Below are positions 1 to 4,740 of a DNA stretch of 8,870 nt, piece after piece. The notes under the pieces are model-generated. The model did no database searches and was not told where the DNA came from. It saw only the letters and a list, made by a program, of their open reading frames with translations. Numbering within the stretch: position 1 is the stretch's first letter; every line of letters begins with the position of its first letter. Origin of the DNA: Bacillota bacterium (GTDB lineage: Bacteria; Bacillota; Clostridia; Oscillospirales; Acutalibacteraceae). The position numbers and the translations under genes were made by a program. The DNA lies in assembly GCA_023458755.1 (NCBI GenBank), contig JAEWYE010000083.1:1-8870 (forward strand), written 5' to 3'.

Positions 1-135
1 GCTGTGGTTGGAACCTTTCTGAAACCATCTGGTGGTAGGAGTGATTAACCAATCCACAGCATCCTTTACAGTGTAGCACAGCCCTTGGAGAGGGGCTTTA
101 ATAACTACTACTCTATAATACAAGGAATCTGCTGT
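1..135 (+). promoter_or_regulatory. Structured 5' leader with SD-sequestering potential, before feoA
   Basis: Read as RNA, GCUGUGG (1-7) plus UUGG (8-11) pair with CCAA (49-52) plus CCACAGC (54-60), an 11-bp stem with one bulged U at 53. Inside it, ACC (24-26) can pair with GGU (31-33). Downstream, UCCUU (62-66) is exactly complementary to the AAGGA SD (122-126). Within that span AGCCCU (80-85) pairs with GGGGCU (92-97) over a UGGAGA loop, and GUAG (73-76) can pair with CUAC (105-108 or 108-111). This is the layout of a translation-blocking leader (riboswitch, thermosensor or protein-binding site). I could not match it to a riboswitch class I know. Pairings were found by eye; ligand and function are unknown. 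Confidence 0.5.
2..126 (+). repeat. 125-bp inverted repeat, left copy
   Basis: The reverse complement of 8746-8870 matches this stretch base for base over 125 bp; identity stops at 127, directly after AAGGA. Copies at this spacing and orientation could support inversion of the intervening 8.6 kb by homologous recombination, or could be two members of a dispersed repeat family. The window begins 1 nt outside this copy and ends exactly at the other, which is what a contig broken at a multicopy repeat looks like. No transposase or target-site duplication is visible, so it is not called an insertion sequence. Confidence 0.95.
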
Positions 136-357
136 ATGAAAACACTGAGGCAGGCAAAAGTCGGAGAAAGTCTGAAGGTAATCAAGCTTCACGGAGAAGG
201 AGCCGTAAAGCGCCGCATTATGGATATGGGTATTACCAAAGGCGTGGATGTTCACGTCCGTAAGGTTGCACCGCTCGGCGATCCGGTTGAAATAAATGTG
301 CGAGGCTATGAACTTTCCATCCGGAAGGCGGACGCAGAAATGATCGAAGTGGAGTAG
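136..357 (+). CDS. feoA: Ferrous iron transport protein A (FeoA)
   Basis: A 73-residue cytoplasmic FeoA: a small SH3-like protein that in the Feo system is thought to work with the FeoB GTPase in Fe(II) uptake. The family pattern is visible: an N-terminal segment on a hydrophobic/charged rhythm, then a GAVKRRIMDMGITKG stretch (about residues 24-38), matching the typical 'RRL.dmGi..G' element, followed by PLGDPVEINVRGYELSIRK, the usual 'pl.dPi.i.v.g...alR...a' end. The ATG at 136 is preferred because AAGGA lies 9 nt upstream. A TTG at 85 is in frame and would add 17 residues, but these come almost wholly from the repeat and precede the SD, so the longer form is unlikely. feoB follows after 125 bp holding a terminator-like hairpin. 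Translation may be controlled by the leader. Confidence 0.93.
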   Translation: MKTLRQAKVGESLKVIKLHGEGAVKRRIMDMGITKGVDVHVRKVAPLGDPVEINVRGYELSIRKADAEMIEVE

Positions 358-378
358 CCGAATACCGATACCTTTGAA

Positions 379-398
379 GGGGCAAGCCCCTATTTTTT
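379..398 (+). terminator. Intrinsic terminator between feoA and feoB
   Basis: GGGGC/GCCCC (379-383 and 386-390, effectively a 4-bp G:C stem with a CAAG loop) is followed at once by TATTTTTT (391-398). The stem is short but GC-only and the T tract is good. It lies between two genes that normally form one operon, so it may be leaky or conditional, lowering feoB relative to feoA. Confidence 0.6.
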
Positions 399-409
399 CG
401 AGCATTTGG

Positions 410-426
410 TTAGCGTCTGCTAATAT
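410..426 (+). promoter_or_regulatory. Possible extended -10 promoter with overlapping dyad upstream of feoB
   Basis: TTAGC (410-414) and GCTAA (419-423) form a small inverted repeat separated by GTCT. The right arm overlaps TGCTAATAT, which resembles an extended -10 element (TG at 418-419, hexamer TAATAT at 421-426). No convincing -35 exists at the right distance. It could give feoB its own promoter downstream of the terminator, with a repressor site on top. Weak evidence. Confidence 0.25.
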
Positions 427-442
427 CGAAAGAGAGGATCAT

Positions 443-466
443 GGTTTGAAAACAAGTTTTCAAACC
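443..466 (+). promoter_or_regulatory. 24-bp near-perfect dyad just upstream of the feoB ribosome binding site
   Basis: GGTTTGAAAAC and GTTTTCAAACC are exact reverse complements separated only by AA. As RNA this makes a 10-bp hairpin with a CAAG loop ending 1-2 nt before the AAAGGAAGAG SD region of feoB (468-477). As DNA it is a symmetric 24-bp site of a size that could bind a dimeric regulator. It has no T tract and so is not a terminator. It does not resemble the usual Fur box. Confidence 0.55.
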
Positions 467-482
467 GAAAGGAAGAGTTTAT

Positions 483-2933
483 ATGGGAATTAAGATTGCA
501 CTTGCGGGTAACCCGAACAGTGGTAAAACAACCCTGTTTAACGCGTTGACCGGCTCCAACCAATTCGTTGGAAACTGGCCCGGCGTTACAGTCGAGAAAA
601 AAGAAGGCAAATTGAAAAAACACAGCGATGTGATTATCATGGATCTGCCGGGCATCTACTCGCTGTCCCCTTATACGTTAGAAGAAGTCGTGGCACGCAA
701 CTACCTCATCAAAGAACGTCCTGACGCAATATTGAATATTGTGGACGGCACAAACCTTGAACGAAATCTGTACCTAACCACACAGTTGACCGAACTTGGA
801 ATCCCGGTCGTTATTGCCGTTAATATGATGGATGTGGTAAAGAAAAACGGTGACAAAATTAGCATGGAGGAACTTTCTCGTGAGCTTGGCTGCAAAGTTG
901 TTGAAATATCAGCCTTGAAGGGTTCCGGAATCATGGAAGCGGCGGAAACTGCGATTGAAGCGGCGGCCAACTCTATCAGGACGGTCCCGATGCACAGCTT
1001 CAGCGGAGCGGTGGAACACGCGCTTGCACATATTGAGGAAGCCACCATACATAATATGCCTGCTGAACAGCAGCGCTGGTTTTCCATTAAGATTTTTGAA
1101 CGCGATGAAAAAGTACTGTCACAGCTGAAGCTTGATAAAGCGGTGCTGGATCATATTGAAGAGGACATTGAAGCAGCCGAAAATGAGTTAGATGACGATG
1201 CCGAAAGTATCATTACCAATGAACGTTATGTCTATATCGCCTCAATTTTAAAAGGCTGTTATAAAAAGAAAAATGCAGGAAAGCTGTCGGTATCAGATAA
1301 AATCGATAAAGTCGTAACAAACCGCTGGGCGGCGCTCCCCATCTTCGCGGTCGTGATGTTTATCGTATACTTTGTTTCGGTTACAACAGTTGGCAGTTGG
1401 GCAACAGACTGGGCAAACGACGGCGTATTTGGCGATGGCTGGCATTTGTTCGGCATCGGCTCCTCAACATATGAACAGGCTGCCGATTCCTACACGGAAA
1501 CAGGCGCAATTAAGGATGCTTTTATTGGCGCCGCAAAAAATATCAACGCGGTGGACAAAGCAAAGTCCACAGACAATAAGACCATTCTGATTGAGTCCAA
1601 AGCAAAATCCGTTACCGCAACCGCTTATCTCTACGATGATGACGGCAACGTAACCGAATCCATTCCGGTGGATTATAACAAATATCTGTCGGTGGCAGAC
1701 AAAGAAGAACCGAATCCTGCAGATTACGGGGTATGGGTGCCCGGTGTTCCAACACTGCTTGGCGATTGGCTGAAAAGCATCAATTGTGCTGACTGGCTGC
1801 AGGGGTTATTGCTTGACGGCATCGTCGCCGGTGTTGGGGCGGTACTCGGATTTGTTCCGCAAATGCTGGTTCTGTTCCTGTTTCTCGCATTTTTGGAAGC
1901 CTGCGGATACATGGCCCGTATTGCTTTTGTCATGGACAGAATTTTCCGCAAATTCGGGTTATCCGGTAAATCGTTTATACCGATGCTCATCGGTACCGGC
2001 TGCGGAGTACCCGGAATTATGGCGTCGCGTACTATTGAGAACGACCGCGACCGCAAAATGACGATTATGACGACAACCTTTATTCCATGCGGGGCAAAGC
2101 TGCCGATCATCGCGCTGATTGCGGGCGCACTGTTCGGCGGAGCTTGGTGGGTAGCGCCCAGCGCCTATTTTGTGGGTATTGCCGCCATTATTACCTCCGG
2201 CGTTATGCTAAAAAAGACCAAAATGTTTTCCGGCGAACCGGCTCCGTTTGTCATGGAGCTGCCCGCCTATCACATGCCGACTGTCTCCAATCTTCTGTGC
2301 TCCATGTGGGAGCGTGGCTGGTCGTTTATGAAAAAGGCCGGAACAATCATTTTGCTTGCGACTATCTTCGTATGGTTCACTTCCAACTTCGGCTGGACGG
2401 ACGGTGCGTTCGGCATGGTCGATATGAACAACAGTATTCTTGCCGCTATCGGATCCGCAATTGCGTGGATATTCATTCCGCTCGGCTGGGGGCACTGGCA
2501 GGGCGCGGTTGCTTCCATCACCGGACTAATCGCAAAGGAAAATGTCGTTGGAACCTTCGGTGTTTTGTTTGGCGGTTTCGACGAAGTGGCGGAAAACGGC
2601 TGGCAGATTTGGACAAATATGCGTCAGGTATTTTCACCTCTTGCCGCTTATTCTTTCCTTGTTTTCAACCTTCTTTGTGCCCCTTGCTTCGCCGCCATGG
2701 GTGCGATCAAGCGTGAAATGAACAGCCCGAAATGGACATTCTTTGCCATCGGCTATCAATGTGTATTTGCTTATGCGATCGCTCTGGTAATCTATCAGCT
2801 TGGTATGCTGTTTACCGGTTCGGGCAATATCGTCGGTTCTATTTTTGCTTTTGCAATTGCCGCATTCATTCTGTATATGTTGTTCAGGCCTTACAAAGAA
2901 GCAAATTCTTTAAAGGCAAAGTTAAGAGTATAG
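483..2933 (+). CDS. feoB: Ferrous iron transporter FeoB (GTPase-coupled)
   Basis: An 816-residue inner-membrane Fe(II) transporter. The N-terminal G domain is intact: G1 GNPNSGKT (9-16), G2 Thr36 in the NWPGVTVE stretch, G3 DLPG (54-57), G4 NMMD (114-117), G5 SALKG (143-147). A helical domain follows to about residue 280, then the first membrane helix (PIFAVVMFIVYFVSV). The gate/core motifs are present: GTGCGVPG (504-511) and the CGAKLP segment with Cys536, then ENVVGT late in the core and several C-terminal helices. About 90 residues (roughly 328-418), rich in Ala, Asp, Glu and Lys, lie between the first and second hydrophobic segments, where shorter FeoBs have only a short loop; related insertions occur in clostridial FeoBs. 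ATG 483 has AAGGAAGAG 7 nt or so upstream. It is full length, between feoA and a FeoB-partner gene. Confidence 0.97.
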   Translation: MGIKIALAGNPNSGKTTLFNALTGSNQFVGNWPGVTVEKKEGKLKKHSDVIIMDLPGIYSLSPYTLEEVVARNYLIKERPDAILNIVDGTNLERNLYLTTQLTELGIPVVIAVNMMDVVKKNGDKISMEELSRELGCKVVEISALKGSGIMEAAETAIEAAANSIRTVPMHSFSGAVEHALAHIEEATIHNMPAEQQRWFSIKIFERDEKVLSQLKLDKAVLDHIEEDIEAAENELDDDAESIITNERYVYIASILKGCYKKKNAGKLSVSDKIDKVVTNRWAALPIFAVVMFIVYFVSVTTVGSWATDWANDGVFGDGWHLFGIGSSTYEQAADSYTETGAIKDAFIGAAKNINAVDKAKSTDNKTILIESKAKSVTATAYLYDDDGNVTESIPVDYNKYLSVADKEEPNPADYGVWVPGVPTLLGDWLKSINCADWLQGLLLDGIVAGVGAVLGFVPQMLVLFLFLAFLEACGYMARIAFVMDRIFRKFGLSGKSFIPMLIGTGCGVPGIMASRTIENDRDRKMTIMTTTFIPCGAKLPIIALIAGALFGGAWWVAPSAYFVGIAAIITSGVMLKKTKMFSGEPAPFVMELPAYHMPTVSNLLCSMWERGWSFMKKAGTIILLATIFVWFTSNFGWTDGAFGMVDMNNSILAAIGSAIAWIFIPLGWGHWQGAVASITGLIAKENVVGTFGVLFGGFDEVAENGWQIWTNMRQVFSPLAAYSFLVFNLLCAPCFAAMGAIKREMNSPKWTFFAIGYQCVFAYAIALVIYQLGMLFTGSGNIVGSIFAFAIAAFILYMLFRPYKEANSLKAKLRV

Positions 2934-2976
2934 TTGGAAAGACAAATCATGAAACTTTTTGTAAGGAGAAATTTAT

Positions 2977-3150
2977 ATGCTTTCGTGGTTAACGGAAAAT
3001 ATCTCAACCGTTCTTATCTCATTTGTACTTATCGCAGTCGTTGCGGGTATCATTACCTTTATGATAAAAAACAAGAAAAGAGGCAAGTCTTCCTGTGGCT
3101 GCGGATGTGCAGGGTGTCCAATAAATGGCAGCTGTCATCAAAAAAAATAA
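2977..3150 (+). CDS. FeoB-associated Cys-rich membrane protein
   Basis: A 57-residue protein, easily missed because of its size. It has a single N-terminal membrane helix (about residues 9-30, STVLISFVLIAVVAGIITFMI), a basic stop-transfer stretch KNKKRGK (31-37), then a cysteine cluster SCGCGCAGCP with a further Cys in GSC (Cys40, 42, 44, 47 and 53). This is the layout of the small FeoB-associated Cys-rich membrane proteins found after feoB in Firmicutes. They are proposed to help Feo assembly or Fe(II)/Fe-S sensing in the way FeoC does in enterobacteria; the precise role is not established. The start is supported by AAGGAG (2963-2968) 8 nt before ATG, and it lies 43 bp after the feoB stop, so it is likely in the same transcript. 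Confidence 0.88.
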   Translation: MLSWLTENISTVLISFVLIAVVAGIITFMIKNKKRGKSSCGCGCAGCPINGSCHQKK

Positions 3151-3191
3151 GCTCTTCGGTTAAAACAAAAAGTTCCACTTATTAACTATGC

Positions 3192-3240
3192 AAAAAGCAC
3201 CCGGAAACTCCCGTCAGATTACGGGGCTAACCGGGTGCTT
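3192..3240 (-). terminator. Terminator for the minus-strand gene at 3300-3989
   Basis: AAGCACCCGG (3195-3204) and CCGGGTGCTT (3231-3240) form a perfect 10-bp stem. The enclosed region contains a second stem, CCCGT (3210-3214) with ACGGG (3221-3225). On the minus strand the stem is followed by a run of five T (3196-3192), as expected for intrinsic termination in that direction. On the plus strand only TT follows, so termination of the feo operon here is possible but weaker. Confidence 0.75.
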
Positions 3241-3299
3241 GATCGCTATTCGAAAATAAATTAAAATGATACGGATTCTGAATTTTTCTGTACGCTTGG

Positions 3300-3989
3300 T
3301 TAAGCGATTGCGTGGGCAGTATATTTTTCAATGGCTACAGCTGTAACATATTCTTTCTTCAGTGCCTGAAGTTTTTGATAATGTCCGGTTTTTCCGTGCG
3401 CTGCCTGCGCTTCACCGCTTACCCACATTTCCATTAGGAATAAATCGTTTTCCAAGTCCACCGGTATGTAATATTCATATTTTACGTTGCCCGGCTCTTC
3501 CTTGGAGCCGCGGATGATACCCTGCTCTCCGGCCTTTTCAAGGAACTCATTCCGCTTCCCCGGTTTTACGGTATAGCGGACATTTACAAGTATGCATTCC
3601 TTCATTTTGCTGACAGCCTGTTCATAGCTTTCTACTTTTATAACCGCAAAATATTTACCGAACTCCTTTGTCCACATATCCATTTCTTCTTCGATTGCGG
3701 TTACTTTTTCCATAATGAACGCAACATATGTACAATCGGTTTTTGCCATATTGGGGAGCAGTTCAGAAAAGCCCCATTTTACGTCATCCAGATCATCTTC
3801 AAACCCATGCCTTGCGTCTACAACAAAATTGCTGTGCGGATGCTGCCGCAATAACTCCAGCGCAAACAGCGTTGGCTCTCTGTAATCATGAATACGCGCA
3901 AATTTTTTCCACGATAAAAATACCACATGATCGTTTTCTATGTACTGTACCTTACAAAATTCGGATTCAAACTCCGATTGACCGTTCAT
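3300..3989 (-). CDS. Two-domain protein with C-terminal antibiotic-biosynthesis-monooxygenase (ABM)-like domain
   Basis: A 229-residue soluble protein without signal peptide or membrane helix. Residues about 132-225 look like an ABM-type ferredoxin-like domain: LVNVRYTVKPGKRNEFLEKA at the first strand and helix, EEPGNVKYEYY (164-174), LFLMEMWVS (183-191), then H198 and H203 before a helix. That family includes small quinol monooxygenases and heme-degrading enzymes, but most members have unproven substrates. The N-terminal half (about 12-130), with KKFARIHDYREPTLFALELL and FVVDAR, resembles a STAS/SpoIIAA-like alpha/beta fold; this is a weak impression. ATG 3989 is preceded by AGGGG 7 nt away and by a good promoter. 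Its place between the iron-uptake and metal-efflux genes suggests, but does not show, a redox or heme-related role. Confidence 0.65.
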   Translation of the reverse strand: MNGQSEFESEFCKVQYIENDHVVFLSWKKFARIHDYREPTLFALELLRQHPHSNFVVDARHGFEDDLDDVKWGFSELLPNMAKTDCTYVAFIMEKVTAIEEEMDMWTKEFGKYFAVIKVESYEQAVSKMKECILVNVRYTVKPGKRNEFLEKAGEQGIIRGSKEEPGNVKYEYYIPVDLENDLFLMEMWVSGEAQAAHGKTGHYQKLQALKKEYVTAVAIEKYTAHAIA

Positions 3990-4026
3990 AACATATCCCC
4001 TATTCTAAATATTCCTCATACATCAT

Positions 4027-4056
4027 AATATAAAACGGTAATATGGTTTTTGTCAA
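4027..4056 (-). promoter_or_regulatory. Sigma-A promoter for the minus-strand gene at 3300-3989
   Basis: On the minus strand TTGACA (plus 4051-4056) is followed after 17 nt by TTATAT (plus 4028-4033) or after 18 nt by TATATT (plus 4027-4032). The predicted start lies about 30 nt before the AGGGG/ATG of the gene. It is divergent from the promoter at 4139-4167. Confidence 0.75.
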
Positions 4057-4138
4057 CAATTCTAATAACCCAGCATCCTTTCTAAATACAAAGCGACTAT
4101 ACTTAATTTTCGGCAACAGGTAATTTTAGACTTTTCTA

Positions 4139-4167
4139 TTGACATTTGTACACTGAAATCTTATAAT
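4139..4167 (+). promoter_or_regulatory. Consensus sigma-A promoter of the ArsR-family regulator gene
   Basis: TTGACA (4139-4144), 17-nt spacer, TATAAT (4162-4167): both hexamers are perfect. The transcription start would fall within the adjacent dyad (4168-4197), so a bound repressor could block initiation. A promoter this strong is consistent with a tightly repressed, metal-inducible unit. Confidence 0.92.
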
Positions 4168-4197
4168 ATAGTTGAACAAGTAATCAACTGTTCATTC
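4168..4197 (+). promoter_or_regulatory. Candidate ArsR/SmtB operator, copy 1
   Basis: This 30-bp segment directly abuts the -10 box and contains overlapping inverted repeats: TGAACA (4173-4178) with TGTTCA (4189-4194), and GTTGA (4171-4175) with TCAAC (4184-4188). ArsR/SmtB repressors bind AT-rich imperfect repeats of the TGAA..TTCA type at this place. A near copy (23 of 30 identical) is found at 4602-4631 before the ATPase gene. Binding by the regulator encoded at 4221 is inferred. Confidence 0.75.
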
Positions 4198-4220
4198 TTA
4201 ATGATAAGGAGGACATCATC

Positions 4221-4586
4221 ATGAACCAAAATATTCCCGATATTGACCGATGTGACTGCACCATCATTCATGAAGATGTCATCAACGATGTGCGCAAGCA
4301 TATGCCGGATGAAGAAGTTCTGATGGATCTTGCCGATTTCTTTAAAGTATTTGGGGACACTACAAGAGTAAGTATTTTATGCGCACTGTTCAAATCCGAA
4401 ATGTGCGTTTGTGACATTGCAGCTTTACTCGGTATGACGAAGTCCGCAATTTCGCATCAGCTCAGAATTCTAAAGCAGTCAAAGCTTGTGAAAAATCGCA
4501 GAGACGGCAAAGTAGTTTACTATTCTCTTGACGATGAGCATGTGAAAAATGTGTTTGATCAGGGTTTAGCGCATGTAGCGGAGTAG
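4221..4586 (+). CDS. ArsR/SmtB-family metal-sensing repressor (CadC/SmtB-like)
   Basis: A 121-residue winged-helix repressor that releases DNA on binding a divalent metal. The recognition region is CDIAALLGMTKSAISHQLRIL (64-84), followed by the wing RRDGKVVYYSL (93-103). Both classical metal sites can be traced. The alpha-5 set of SmtB-like sensors (Asp, His, His, Glu) aligns to Asp105, His107, His118 and Glu121. The alpha-3/N-terminal set has Cys62 and Cys64 in the EMCVCD box, with Cys11, Cys13 and His17 near the N terminus. Zn, Cd or Pb is therefore the likely inducer; it differs from As(III) sensors, and metal choice is inferred. The start has AAGGAGGA (4206-4213) 7 nt upstream. It most likely controls itself and the downstream ATPase. 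Confidence 0.93.
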   Translation: MNQNIPDIDRCDCTIIHEDVINDVRKHMPDEEVLMDLADFFKVFGDTTRVSILCALFKSEMCVCDIAALLGMTKSAISHQLRILKQSKLVKNRRDGKVVYYSLDDEHVKNVFDQGLAHVAE

Positions 4587-4601
4587 TATTTTTTTGCTCA
4601 T

Positions 4602-4631
4602 ACAGTTGAATTAGTGTTCAATTGTTCATTT
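4602..4631 (+). promoter_or_regulatory. Candidate ArsR/SmtB operator, copy 2, before the ATPase gene
   Basis: Aligned without gaps to 4168-4197 it is identical at 23 of 30 positions; TTGAA (4606-4610) and TTCAA (4617-4621) form an inverted repeat, and TGTTCA recurs at 4623-4628. A possible -10, TACAAT (4650-4655), lies just downstream with no clear -35, so the site may cover a weak ATPase promoter. Alternatively the ATPase is read from the regulator promoter and this site acts as a roadblock or second operator. Confidence 0.65.
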
Positions 4632-4740
4632 AATTTGCATAAGATGGAATACAATAACGATCATCCATTTATGATTCCATTCATACAGCGAAAACATGGA
4701 AACACTTGAAGAAGAAAACGAATCAGAAGGAGTGGAAAGA

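Noticed and set aside
51..59. DnaA-box-like AATCCACA in the repeat
   Set aside because: Two mismatches to the consensus, single occurrence per repeat copy, and the sequence is better explained as one arm of the long stem.
57..67. 11-nt CAGCATCCTTT shared by the repeat and 4071-4081
   Set aside because: A match of this length is expected by chance about once in a comparison of this size, and no flanking similarity is seen.
114..119. TATAAT in the repeat as a -10 promoter element
   Set aside because: It lies 2 nt before the AAGGA SD, so transcription would start at or beyond the SD, and no -35 stands 16-18 nt upstream.
441..449. Two-codon mini-ORF (ATG GTT TGA) upstream of feoB
   Set aside because: Only about 2 nt from the purine-rich stretch before it, too close for initiation.
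2934..3185. 83-residue frame overlapping the Cys-rich protein gene
   Set aside because: It is out of frame with the well-supported 57-residue membrane protein, has no SD at its start and looks like a shadow translation.
4587..4596. T-run directly after the ArsR-family gene as a terminator
   Set aside because: No stable GC stem precedes the T-run, so it does not meet the pattern of an intrinsic terminator.
4696..4740. Upstream ATG for the metal ATPase
   Set aside because: No SD precedes it, while ATG 4741 has AAGGAG at 8 nt; the extra 15 residues are low-complexity acidic sequence.
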